Assembly: GCA_947471745.1 (NCBI GenBank)
Contig: CANJKZ010000084.1
Coordinates: forward strand, 1,100,501-1,164,500
DNA: 64,000 nt
Reading direction: 5' to 3'
Origin: Closterium sp. Naga37s-1
Lineage: Eukaryota; Streptophyta; Zygnematophyceae; Desmidiales; Closteriaceae
Shown: positions 30,013 to 40,817 of the stretch, piece after piece
How the letters are laid out: the number at the start of each line of letters is the position of its first letter
How positions within the stretch are numbered: position 1 is the first letter of the stretch
Notes under the pieces: generated by a model
The model's input: only the letters and a program-made list of their open reading frames with translations
What the model was told of the DNA's origin: nothing
Databases searched by the model: none
Position numbers and translations under genes: made by a program

Positions 30013-33000
30013 TCATGCACCTTTCATCATGTGAGAAGGCAGTGGAGGGTAATAGAAGTCACTAGCTTTGCCCTTCTTCCCTGCTTTGCCCGACCCACCA
30101 CCAGTAGCATTTTCTCCCTCCGAGGCCTCCAAACTGTGCCTAGAACTTTGCCCTGCAGCATCTTCCAGAAACAGCGTGGAACCTTCCGTGTGTGCCGGTT
30201 GAGTGGCCGGCAGGGATTGTGAGGGAGTGGCAGTGGGCGGGGCGACGAGCGATGCAGGCAGGGATGAGTCAGCAGATCCAAGAAAGTGGGCACACAGCAT
30301 GGCCTGTATGGTTTGCACCAACTGGCACAGGGGTGGGTGCGCATGGGAAGCATGGGCAGAGGATGAAGCATAGGAACACAGCATGGCCTGTATGGCCTGC
30401 ACCAACTCGCATGGGTGCACAGGTGAGAGTGCATGGGTGGGGAAGATATAGAATGTTGAAAAGGCACACAGGGGAAAGGCAGAGGATGAAGCATAGGCAC
30501 ACAGCATGCCCTGGCACCAACTGGTACAAGGGCGCGGGTGCATGGAGGGAGAAGCATGCGAAGATGGTACACAAGGGAAGAGGAGGAAAGAATGATGAGG
30601 GGGAAAGCGTGTTGAGAGAGATGCAAAAAATGTAGAGGATGGAGCAGCAACGGAAGAAGAGTCTAGGCTAGGCCTGGTACACAAGGCACGTGGCTTTGCC
30701 TCACAGAACCAATGCGCGGACTTGAATGAACGGTGCAATGCAGCCATGCCTGCCTGCCCCAATCAAGCCCAAGCCACCCGCCTCTCACCTCCTGCACACC
30801 AACACCCGCCTCTCACCTCCTCCGTACCAACACCCGCCTCTCACCTCCTCCACACCAACACCTGCCACAGTTGACACTCTCAGGGCGGCAGCAGGCCCAC
30901 CGTGAGCCTTGTACTCCTCCCACGCCGCCACACTTGCTGCTGTCACCGCTACCTCTGCGTTCTCCCCCCCATGTGCTTCCCTCGCTGCCTCGACTTCACC
31001 CAGCAGCACCACAGTGGTTTCCCTCCTATCCGAATCACTGCGGTTGCTGCCGCCTGTGTGTCTGCCCTCGGTAATATCACTAGCCTCTCCACCAGAGCCC
31101 ATGCCCTCCTCGCCCTCCCTCCGTCCATTCTCACTCGCCCCCTCTGGAAGCAAGTCTGCGAGGCCCGCACTTCTTCTATCCCCATCCGCCTCCTCTGATT
31201 GGCCACCTGGAGGCTCCTCCGTGGGAGCAGCAGCAGGCGGGTCACACTTGGATATCACGTCGATCCACACGCGGTCGGAAAATCTCGTCTTTATCTCGCG
31301 GTACAATTGATACTGGCAAGGGTAGGGGAACGGTGGTGATTAAGTGCAAAGGCAATGAGTGCAAGGAGCTACAAATGCAATGAGGCCAACAAGGGTAGGA
31401 TGGAATGAGGAACAACTGACTGCATGCAAGGTGAAATTGGGTAGAGAGCAGTGCAGTGCGGTAGGATGGACTGCGGAAAACAAGGTTAACATGGCCGCAC
31501 TCCTCACCTGCTTCAACCGGTTGACACCGCACTCCTCACCTGCTTCAACCGGTTGACACCGCACTCCTCACCTGCTTCAACCGGTTGACACCACACTCCT
31601 CCGAGGGGTCATGCACGAAGAGCACAGCGGTGGGCAGATGGGTGATGGCTGCTATGGTGAGCAGCTCGATGCTGTTGCGCTGCTCTGGGGACGAGGGCAG
31701 GACAAAGGCAGGGCGAGGGTACGACAAAAGCAGGCCGGGAAGAACGATGCATGAGAAACGGGAGAAGGAGAGAAGAGTATGGGCCACGTAGTACAGGGAA
31801 CGGAACATGGGCAGTGGAGCATATGAAACTGGATGAGTGTGGCAATGGCTGAAAGAGTTGTGCTGCTGCAATCATGAGGTGATGCAGGAGAGGGAACAGG
31901 AGAGGGAACAGGAGAGGGAACAGGAGAGGGAACAGGAGAGGGAACAGGAGAGGGAACAGGAGAGGGAACAGGAGAGGGTGCAGGAGAGTAGGCAGGAGCG
32001 AGAGTGGCTCAAAACAGAACAATATCTCCCAAGGCAAAGAGGGAGCACTAGGAGGAGGGTGAGTACCATCAGGGCGGGAGAGCAGGCCGGGTGTGTCTGT
32101 GACCTGACAGTGGTGGGATGGGAGGGAGGAGCAGAGCGAGGCAAACGAACCGATTTGAGCTTGGAAGTGAATGAAGGCACATCGGCAGAAACGGCAGCAG
32201 ACAAAAGCAAGGACGACGGTGAGAGCGATTATGCAGAGCCAGGTTTGACCAAGAAAACGAAATGGTGCTCGCATGCACTTGCCGGCACTCCTGCCAGTGA
32301 AAACTATGTGCAATTCCTTTGAATAGCACCTGATGGTGCAAGCACCATATGCACCATGCACCCTAGACCATGCACCCTAGACCATGCACCCTAGACCATG
32401 CACCCTAGACCATGCACCCTAGACCATGCACCCTAGACCATGCACCCTAGACCATGCACCCTAGACCATGCACCCTAGACCATGCACCCTAGACCATGCA
32501 CCCTAGACCATGCACCCTAGACCATGCACCCTAGACCATGCACCCTAGACCATGCACCCTAGACCATGCACCCTAGACCATGCACCCTAGACCATGCACC
32601 CTAGACCATGCACCCAAGACCATGCACCCTAGACCATGCACCCTAGACCATGCATCCTAGACCATGCACCCTAGACCATGCACCCTAGACCATGCATCCT
32701 AGACCATGCACCCTAGACCATGCACCCTAGACCATGCATCCTAGACCATGCACCCTGCACCACACACTGACCTGGTGCTTCTCGTCATCCACATAGAAGT
32801 GCCCCATGCTGATGCCCCGCGTGGTGAATGGGTAGTTGCACACCTGCATGCATGCACACAGACATGCATGCACACAGACATGCATGCATGAAAGGAAGAA
32901 GTGACCGGCAGTTGCGCACAGCACAACAAGGCACACACAGTAATGGGTAGTTGCACGCAGAGCCCCCCCCCCCCCCCCCTTCCCCGCACACCCCCTCCCC

Positions 33001-36000
33001 CATCCCCCAATTCTTCCCCCCCTCCCACAGGCCCCCACACACACCCACGCACCTCAGGCTTGCCGGATGAGCTGGTGCGCACTAGCAATGAGTTGCCAAC
33101 GTTGGGCGCCCCCACCAGGCACAGCCACACACGAGACATACTCGCACATGCACACACACAAACACACACACCCACACCCACGCACCTCAGGCTTGCCAGA
33201 GGAGATGGCACGCACGAGCGACGACTTGCCCACGTTGGGCGCCCCCACCAGGCACAGCGTGGGCAGGTCCGGCCGCAGGTATGGCTCGCAGCCTCTGCGG
33301 CACGGAGGTTGCAGGCAGGGCGGGGAGGGAGCAGGGGGAAGAGTGATGGCAGGCACAGAAGCGGTGGCAGCAACATAACTTGAGATGGCCACCAAAATGT
33401 TGACCACAACGGCCGTCTGACATAGAGGTGCTGTGGTGGAACTTACCAGGAAGTTGCAGCAGCAGCAGCGGCAGCAGCAGCAGCAGTGAGTGACTGACCC
33501 TGGTGATGTCTTTGAGTCGCCCCACCACCACATGGCTGCTGCGCCTTTGAGTCGACTCACAAGTCAAGTGCAGCAGCAGCACTGACCTTGGTGATATCTT
33601 TGAGTCGCTCCACCACATGGCTGTTGCGCGTGTACAGCTCCTCCACCTGTGCCATGCCCTGAGCAAGGGAGGAGAAGCAAGGAGCGAAAGCAAGAAAGGG
33701 AAAGTGGGCGCCGCGGCAGAGAGGCTGTTGCGCGTGTACAGCTCCTCCACCTGTGCCATGCCCTGATGGTGCGAGGGGTGGAGCAGGGAGGGGTGGAGCA
33801 GGGAGGGGTGGAGCAGGGAGGGGTAGAGCAGGGAGGGGTGGAGCAGGGAGGGGCAGCGAGGAAGGGAAAGTTCGCACTGGGTGACGCAGGACAAGAATTG
33901 AAGCAGGAGGGGTAAAGCGTAAGGAAAGGAAAGAGGGCGTTGGGAAGAGGGTGTTGCGCATGTATGGGTGCTTCAGCTCAGCACGCCCTGATTATGAGCT
34001 GGGTGCCGCAGGCAGGGACAGCAGAGGGGAAACAACTAGCTGTGAACCAAAGAGGTTACGGGATGAAAGCGGAAACTGGGTGCCAAGCCAAGCTAGTGCG
34101 GAGGTCCATGGGGGCCAGACAGCCAAGGTCCATGGGGGGCATTGCATGGCCTAGCACAGTGAAGCACATGTGCTTCACTCCGACCTAAAGTGCTGCTTCC
34201 ATCATGCCATCATGCCACCATCATGCCATCATCATGCCACCATCATCATGCCATCATCATGCCACCATCACCATGCCATCATCATGCCACCATCACCATG
34301 CCATCATGCCATCATCATGCCATCATGCCATCATGCCATCATCATGCCATCATGCCATCATGCCATCATCATGCCATCATGCCATCATGCCATCATGCCA
34401 TACTGCCATCATCATGCCATCATGCCATCATGCCATCATGCCATACATACAGACAGCCCAGCAGCAAGGGAGCATGAGAGTACCTGTACTGTGGCCTGCT
34501 CCGCCTCCTTCACGGTGCTTGTCTGCATGGGACAGGGCATTAAACAGAAAAGGGCTTCCACACTGTGAGTGCCAGAATGACAGTAAGAGACCGGGCATGC
34601 GCAGGACACATGTGCAGCCCATGTGTGCAGCCCACATGTGCAGCCCATGTGTGCAGCCCATGTGTGCAGCCCATGTGTGCAGCCCATGTGTGCAGCCCAT
34701 GTGTGCAGCCCATGTGTGCAGCCCATGTGTGCAGCCCATGTGTGCAGCCCATGTGTGCAGCCCATGTGTGCAGCCCATGTGTGCAGCCCACGTTTGTGCC
34801 ATGCTACACACACATAAGCACAGGGTGATTGACAAGCCTGGCGAGGCTCGCTGAGCCGTCTTGGGCGATAAGCGCAAGCTCAATGAGCCGACCAGCCTAC
34901 AGGCGAACAAGCCCACAAGCTGACAAACCAGCAAATCTGGGTCATGGTTCTTTGAGCTAGCTCGGCTCGACTCGAGTCGAGCCAACTTGGTAGAAAAATC
35001 GGCTTGGCTAGTCAGGTTGGGCAAGCCGAGCCGAGCCATTGGCTCAGACGCATGCTAGTGCACAGTGAGCACAACAAACAAACTATTGATTTCCGCAGCA
35101 GAAACTACTTACTTCCACAAAAAAGGTTGGTACGAATAAAGGACGGAGTCTGAGTGTGTGAGCACCATGCTAACAAGGCTGTCTGCCTTCTTTCCCACGA
35201 GAAGGACAACAGTTTCCACATGGAATAGCTCCATGGCAATGTGGATAAGGGCTACAAAGGTAGCTGCACCAGCAGCAGCACACAGCAGAGAAAGGCAGGC
35301 ACTGCACAGCACCGCACAGCACCCACCTTGTTGACGAGGCTGGCAGCGTTCTTGCCCACGTCCAGCACCCTCTTGCGCAGGGCGTCCACCCGAGAGAGCA
35401 CCTGGCGGGGATGAAAGGAAAGAGGTGACACGGGCGATGTGGACACGGGCGATGTGGACACGGGCGATGTGGACACGGGCGATGTGGACACGGGCGATGT
35501 GGACACGGGCGATGTGGACACGGGCGATGTGGACACGGGCGATGTGGACACGGGCGATGTGGACACGGGCGATGTGGACACGGGCGATGTGGACACGGGC
35601 GATGTGGACACGGGCGATGTGGACACGGGCGATGTGGACACGGGCGATGTGGACACGGGCGATGTGGACACGGGCGATGTGGACACGGGCGATGTGGACA
35701 CGGGCGATGTGGACACGGGCGATGTGGACACGGGCGATGTGGACACGGGCGATGTGGACACGGGCGATGTGGACACGGGCGATGTGGACACGGGCGATGT
35801 GGACACGGGCGATGTGGACACGGGCGATGTGGACACGGGCGATGTGGACACGGGCGATGTGGACACGGGCGATGTGGACACGGGCGATGTGGACACGGGC
35901 GATGTGGACACGGGCGATGTGGACACGGGCGATGTGGACACGGGCGATGTGGACACGGGCGATGTGGACACGGGCGATGTGGACACGGGCGATGTGGACA

Positions 36001-37249
36001 CGGGCGATGTGGACACGGGCGATGTGGACACGGGCGATGTGGACACGGGCGATGTGGACACGGGCGATGTGGACACGGGCGATGTGGACACGGGCGATGT
36101 GGACACGGGCGATGTGGACACGGGCGATGTGGACACGGGCGATGTGGACACGGGCGATGTGGACACGGGCGATGTGGACACGGGCGATGTGGACACGGGC
36201 GATGTGGACACGGGCGATGTGGACACGGGCGATGTGGACACGGGCGATGTGGACACGGGCGATGTGGACACGGGCGATGTGGACACGGGCGATGTGGACA
36301 CGGGCGATGTGGACACGGGCGATGTGGACGCGGGCGATGTGGACACGGGCGATGTGGACACGGGCGATGTGGACACGGGCGATGTGGACACGGGCGATGT
36401 GGACACGGGCGATGTGGACACGGGCGATGTGGACACGGGCGATGTGGACACGGGCGATGTGGACACGGGCGATGTGGACACGGGCGATGTGGACACGGGC
36501 GATGTGAGGAAAGAGGTGACGGCACGGGGGAAACGAGTCGACTCAAAAGAAAAGCTGAAGGCCACAGTAAGGGAAGGCAGTGGGAAGAGCAGTTGGAATG
36601 AGGGGGCGGAAGGCAGAGGTGGTCAGGCGTCCTTTTTTTTTTTTTTTTTTTTTTTTTGGGCTTTAAGGAGATCCCCGGAGGAAACCAACCCCCCGTAGGG
36701 AGAAGGCGCTTCGGTAAGCAGCATTATACCGGCTGTGCGTTTAGTCGCCAAAACCCCCATCGATCACCATAAGCGCGTGCCCCGTTTCGGGGACAGCCGT
36801 ACCCGGATGGGCGTTGGCTTCAGAGGGGAAGGTAACACGTAACCCCCACAGTCGGCTCTGGTGCCGGGGCATGTACCACTGGAGGTACCTCGCCACCAAG
36901 ACGAATCCTGGCGTGGGTCCCCTAGTGGTTGTCCCCGACCCCGTCTGCCTCGTGTGCCTCCGGCGGCGACCGCCTGCGACAAGTCGCTGTGTGGTCGAGC
37001 CTGAGACGGGTTGCGGTTGAGGCACCACCCACCTGGTGGCGCCGGTATCCCCGCTCTTCAGCCCACCCATTAGGGCCGGTCAGGCGTCCTACGAACGGAT
37101 AGTCCTCGCCTCGTGCACACCTTCCCCCTCACCTCCTCATAGACCCCCTTCTTCTTCCCAGGGTGAGCTCCAACAGCTCATTGCCTCACCTCTTCGTACA
37201 CCCCCTCGCCCAGGGTGAACTCCACCAGGTAGTGCTCGAAGGGGTGCCG
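30013..37249 (-). CDS. PDE318: NOG1-type GTPase, PDE318-like, 5' exons missing
   Basis: Minus-strand exons by GT-AG fit: 37190-37249, 35327-35401, 34484-34522, 33587-33658, 33186-33294, 32772-32843, 32067-32103, 31572-31684, 30845-31312 and 30013-30321. Protein order: HPFEHYLVEFTLGEGVYEE, VDALRKRVLDVGKNAASL, VEELYTRNSHVVERLKDITK, then the G domain. G1 is GAPNVGKSS, G2 CNYPFTTRGI, G3 DTPGLL, then HLPTAVLFVHD, and G4 is SKCD. The tail is low-complexity and ends FYYPPLPSHMMKGA. This matches my memory of Arabidopsis PDE318 (At1g80770), a chloroplast-linked NOG1-family GTPase thought to act in ribosome assembly. Phases agree at every junction except exon 33186-33294, which is 109 nt: it opens in the RLRAIP frame but the P-loop lies one frame away. 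That is either a one-base error or a real lesion. No transit peptide or start codon is found; transposons begin about 37330. Confidence 0.8.
30290..30535 (-). repeat. Triplicated start of the last GTPase exon
   Basis: Three related copies (about 30296-30325, 30380-30412 and 30501-30530, minus strand) of an acceptor followed by LVQTIQAMLC-like coding. Only the left copy continues into the open final exon; the others run into stops. Confidence 0.7.
30781..30870 (-). repeat. 28-bp triplication over a splice donor
   Basis: Three tandem copies on the minus strand, each with GGAG|GTGAGAGGCGGG, at the 3' end of exon 30845-31312. Any copy could serve as the donor, adding about 9 residues per copy. 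Confidence 0.8.
31496..31605 (-). repeat. 35-bp triplication over a splice donor
   Basis: Three tandem copies of the exon end GTCAACCGGTTGAAGCAG plus GTGAGGAGTG on the minus strand. The rightmost copy is the true exon end (VNRLKQ at 31572). Confidence 0.85.
31885..31982. repeat. 12-bp intronic minisatellite
   Basis: About eight copies of ggagagggaaca in a GTPase gene intron. Confidence 0.85.
32353..32757. repeat. 14-bp intronic minisatellite
   Basis: About 29 copies of accatgcaccctag, with a few single-base variants (caccca, gcatcc). It lies in the intron between exons 32067-32103 and 32772-32843, ending only about 15 bp from the latter's donor. Confidence 0.9.
33050..33130 (-). pseudogene. 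Decayed copy of the GTPase P-loop exon
   Basis: Minus strand reads LCLVGAPNVGNSLLVRTSSSGKPE, then a GTGCG donor. It is a duplicate of the 3' two thirds of exon 33186-33294. The catalytic P-loop Lys is Asn (GNS for GKS), so if spliced in it could not bind GTP normally. It lies in the next intron and has lost the acceptor side. Confidence 0.85.
33497..33550 (-). pseudogene. Partial exon copy (HVV-RLKDITR)
   Basis: The minus strand reads SSHVVVGRLKDITR followed by a GTCAGTC donor. It duplicates the 3' part of exon 33587-33658. Confidence 0.75.
33719..33770 (-). pseudogene. Partial exon copy (GMAQVEELYTRNS)
   Basis: The minus strand reads a CAG acceptor then GMAQVEELYTRNS. It duplicates the 5' part of exon 33587-33658, upstream of it. 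Confidence 0.8.
34200..34446. repeat. Irregular catcatgc microsatellite
   Basis: About 245 bp of atcatgcc and accatc words in irregular register, in a GTPase gene intron. Confidence 0.85.
34611..34792. repeat. 13-bp intronic minisatellite
   Basis: About 14 copies of tgtgcagcccatg. Confidence 0.9.
35428..36507. repeat. 15-bp minisatellite, about 72 copies
   Basis: Near-perfect array of cgggcgatgtggaca. The only variant noticed is gacgcgg near 36330. The word ggaaagaggtgac flanks both sides. The 15-bp unit has no stop in several frames, so it yields artificial open frames on both strands. It lies in the intron between exons 37190-37249 and 35327-35401. Confidence 0.95.
36633..37077 (-). mobile_element. 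Poly(A) retroposon (SINE or 5'-truncated LINE)
   Basis: 445 bp ending (on its own strand) in a 25-nt A-run, seen as T at 36633-36657. It is flanked by direct repeats GGTCAGGCGTCC at 36621-36632 and 37078-37089, the signature of target-primed insertion. One minus-strand frame stays open for about 109 codons and ends GFGD, which would fit the 3' end of a LINE ORF. A weak B-box-like GGCTCGACCAC could instead point to a SINE. Not resolved. Confidence 0.8.
37131..37175 (-). repeat. Duplicate of the GVYEE exon end and donor
   Basis: The minus strand reads ELTLGKKKGVYEE then GTGAGG, a diverged tandem copy of the end of exon 37190-37249 (EFTLGEGVYEE|GTGAGG). Confidence 0.75.
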
Positions 37250-37329
37250 CTGGGGGGGGCGGGAGAAGTGAGTGAGGCGCAGCGCAGACAGACAGCTATT
37301 AGTCCAGCCTCCTCTTCCTCACTTGCCCT

Positions 37330-37626
37330 CTGAGATAGCCTCTAGCTTTGCTTATTTATTGTGAACTTTAAACTGTTACTTCTTGTACTTGTGCTCAGAA
37401 TGTGTGGTGACTTTGTGATCCACCCTGAGCTTGCTTTGCTTTGCTTGTTGTGCTGATCATACCCCACTTTGACTATGGGGGTGTGTCAGAACATTATGTT
37501 TCTCTAGTCTGCAGTGGGGTACTCTGTAGTGAGTACAACCCTGTTAGGGTTTTTTATATGTATCCAACTGCTTGCTAGTTCAATCATCCTTTCTCGTTTC
37601 TCATTCTTTCGTCTATCATTCTCACA
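37330..37626 (+). repeat. 3' end and LTR of an element C-like retrotransposon
   Basis: A copia-type 3' tail (tgtggtgactttgtgatcca...), purine tract GACTATGGGGGTG (37471-37483) and a 143-bp LTR (37484-37626, TGTCAGAACATTATG to ATTCTCACA). Its middle (tctgcagtggggtactctgt) is closer to element C than to copia-1. The left edge is approximate. Its arrival or rearrangement may have cut the GTPase gene from its first exons. Confidence 0.7.
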
Positions 37627-38654
37627 GGGGTGCTGGCGGTCGTCCTAGCAGTCGCTGTGGAGCTGTTCGGTGGGGAGTTTCTGGCGGTGGCCAGATGCGG
37701 CTGCAGCAGCGTCAGCGCGAGTCCCTTACACCCCAGCAGCTATGTGAGTGGTACACTAGTTGGGGTGGTGGCGGCGGCAGTAAATGCAGTCACTCTGCAG
37801 CTATTCCGTTGGGAGTTCCTGGCGGTGGCCTGCTGCAGCTGCAGCGGCGTCCGCGCGAGACCCTTTCGCCTCAGCAGCTTCGTGAGTGGTACGTTCAGCG
37901 TGGGGCGTCTCGGAGTAGTGCTCGCTGCCCGTACGTCATTCGCACAGGTGACTGGGCTGGTCAGACTTGCGGGACAGTTGGTCACACACAGTCTCGCTGC
38001 TTCTCCTGTCTGAGCAACACCTGGCGTGCAGAGATTGGCGACGCGGCTGAGCTTCCCCGCTGGCTCGAGCTGGTTAGGCAGGGTGTGGATATCTTTGCTC
38101 TAGACTATGATGCTATTCTTTCTACTATGTATGCTTTGTTTGTTAGTGCTAAGGGTGACTGTTACCGATGTGTGCCGCCTGACCCAGGTATAGCCGCTGT
38201 TGCTATAGGTGCTAGTGAGTCTGGTACTCTCCTTGATACTCTGCCTGCTGAGGCCTTGCACACTTTCACGTTGGACTCCGGCGCCTCTGCTTGTTTCTTT
38301 TGTGACAGCACCACCCTCACTCCTCTTCCTGCACCTGTCCCGGTCAGACTGGCTGACCCCTCCGGGGGCCCGGTCGTGGCCCGTTCCTCCACTGTCCTCC
38401 CGTGTCCGGCGGTTCCGTCCGGCTCACTATCAGGTCTTCACCTCCCCTCGTTCTCTACGAACTTGGTGAGTACCGCTCCCCTCCAGGATGCGACGGTCAC
38501 TACCACCACTCCTGGGGGTCAGCGTGTGTCGATCTGCCCGTGCACACGGACGGGGCGTCACCTGGCCACGTTCACCCGTCGGCCATGGTCGAGTCTGTAC
38601 ACACTCGCTACCGAGCCTTCTCAGGTAGCTGCGTCTGCTCAGGTGTCCGCGTGA
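37627..38654 (+). pseudogene. Copia-4 gag C terminus and protease
   Basis: Gln/Arg-rich tail with two copies of the LTPQQLCEWYTSWG / LSPQQLREWYVQRG motif, a local duplication. The zinc-binding-like CPYVIRTGDWAGQTC...HTQSRC and the protease FTLDSGASACFF follow. It ends at a TGA (38652-38654) where TCA is expected. Confidence 0.8.
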
Positions 38655-40815
38655 GGTCAGGTAGCCGCCTCTTGCTCGTGTCGCCTCCTGTCGCACTAGA
38701 CTCCTCTGTGGCACCACCGCCTGGGTCACCCCTCCCTGCCTTGCCTTCGTGGCATGCACTCTCGTCTTCTTGTCTCTGGTCTCCCTAGGTCTCTGCCTCC
38801 CCTGCCGCCCTCGCCTGCCCCGCCCTGCCTCCCTTGCGTCGAGGGGCGGCAGCGCGCCGCTCCTCACTCCTCCTCGTTTCCCCCGACGACTGCTCCCCTG
38901 CAGACTCTCCACATAGACGTGTGGGGCCCAGCCCGTGTCAGTAGACAGAGCCGCGAGCGCTACTTTCTGCTGGTCGTTGACGACTACACGCGGTACACCA
39001 CGGTCTTCGCCTTGCGCAGCAAGGGTCAGATCGTTGATGTCTTGATCCCTTGGATCCACACAGTCCGTCTCCAGCTCCGCGAGTGGTTCGGCCAGGACCT
39101 TCCTGTCCTGCGTCTGCACTCTGACAGAGGTGGTGAGTTCTCCTCCACCCTCTTGCGGGACTTTTGTCGTGGGGAGGGCATTCTCCAGTCGTTCACTCTT
39201 CCGGACTCCCCTCAGCAAAATGGGATTGCTGAGCGCCGGATTTGCTTAGTCATGGAGATCGCTCGTACCTCGATGATCCATGCGGCTGCTCCCCATTTTC
39301 TGTGGCCGTTTGCGGTCCGGTATGCTGCGCATCAGCTCAACCTCTGGCCACGTGTCTCCTTGCCGGAGACCTCGCCCACACTGCGTTGGACGGGGGAGTT
39401 TGGCGATGCGTGGGTGTTCCGGGTCTGGGGATCTCGTGCCTTTGTTCGCGATACGTCCGCGGACAAGCTCTCCCATTGTGCTATCCCCTGCGTCCTCCTT
39501 GGCTTTGTCCCCGACCTGCCTGGCTGGCAGTTTTACCACCCCACCTCGCGCCGTGTCTTCCCTCCTCAGGACGTCACGTTTGACGAGTCGGTTCCCTTTT
39601 ATCGTCTCTTCCCCTACCGCTCTGCCCCTCTCCCGCCCCCGCCGCTCTTCCTTGCTCCCGGTCCCCCTCCGGTAGAACCCCTCCCGCCCCAGGGTCCTGC
39701 TCCCTTAGGTGTGTCTCAGGTAGACCCTCTCCCTGGTCCTGCGCCTGTTCAGGTAGCTGTCGACTCAGGTGCTGCTCGAGGTGCTGCGTCTGGGGGTGCT
39801 GCGTCTAGGGGTGCTGCGTCTGGGGGTGAGAAGCCTGGGGGTGCAGAGTCTGAGGGTGCTTAGACTGGGGGTGCTGAGCTTGGGGGTGTTAGGACAGAGG
39901 GTGTTGAGCTTGGGGGTGTTGCGACTGGGGGTGGTCATCCTGGGGGTGTTGAGCCTGAGGGTGTTGAGCCTGGGGGTGCGGGGTCTGGAGGTGCGGAGCC
40001 TCACAGTGCTGCTTCATCTGGAGGTTCTGCTGGTGCTTCGCCGAGCCAATCGCCGCAGCAGTTGCGTGAGTGGTTTGTTCGGCGTACGCGCCTTCGGAGT
40101 GGAGCTACATGCGCTGGAGGTGCTAGCCCTGCTGGAGCTGGAGGTACTGGAGTTGCTGCTGGAGCTGGTGTGACTGGAGGTGCTGCGACACTGGTCCTGG
40201 AGGTGCTCGTACCCGGGGTACTGGAGCTGCCGGGACTGGTGGTGTTGAGGGTGCTGGAGCTGGAGACCTTACGGATTCTGGTGCTAATGGTGCTGGTGGC
40301 ACTGGCGCTGGAGCTGGAGGAGCTGGAGTTGGTGGCCCTGGAGCAGGAGGCGCTGGAGTTGGAGGCCCTGGTGTTGGAGGTGCTAGAGCTGGAGGAGCTA
40401 GAGCTGTTGACCCTGGTGGCGCTGTGCGGCCGCGACCGTACTTCGTTCCCCTGCTGCAGCAGGTTCTTGGTACCCCGCCTTCTGCTGCCCTTACTCCTCC
40501 CCTCCTGTGTCCCCCGCCTGACCAGTCACAGCCGCTGTTACAGCCGGCTTCTCCACTGCCTGCTCCTTCTCCTTACACTGAGCAGACCGGCGGTCTTATC
40601 GAGCGTCGTGAGCCTGCGTGTAGTCCTGTCTCGCCTGTTTGCACTGCTCGTCGCGTTCCTCGTTTGCGTCCTCCTCCTGTCCCTGGCACGCACGCTATGA
40701 CCCTTGGTCCTTCCTCTGTTCCTCTACGTGTTCCTTTGCCTGCTCCTCCTGAGTCCTCTCTTCCTGAGGTCCCTGACCCTGAGTCTAACTGTGCTCGTGC
40801 TGCCAGTCCCACTGT
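38655..40815 (+). pseudogene. Copia-4 integrase and linker
   Basis: Integrase frame from about 38690: a frame-shifted zinc-binding part, then HIDVWGPARVSRQSRERYF, VVDDYTRYTTVFAL, HSDRGGEFSSTLL, PDSPQQNGIAERR, WGSRAFVRDTSADKLSH and GWQFYHPTSRRVFPPQDVTF. A TAG at 39861-39863 ends this frame in the acidic repeat linker. Linker coding continues to the solo-LTR-like insertion. Confidence 0.85.
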
Positions 40816-40817
40816 CT

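Noticed and set aside
32353..34792. Possible CRISPR-like arrays
   Set aside because: The 13-14 bp units are directly adjacent, with no unique spacers between them; these are eukaryotic minisatellites.
35428..36507. Long open frames of pentapeptide repeats (DVDTG, MWTRA, HRPCP)
   Set aside because: They are translations of a 15-bp minisatellite in several frames on both strands, inside an intron of the GTPase gene.
37131..37175. A separate extra coding exon (ELTLGKKKGVYEE)
   Set aside because: It is a diverged tandem copy of the neighbouring exon end and lacks a convincing acceptor; it is listed as a duplicate instead.
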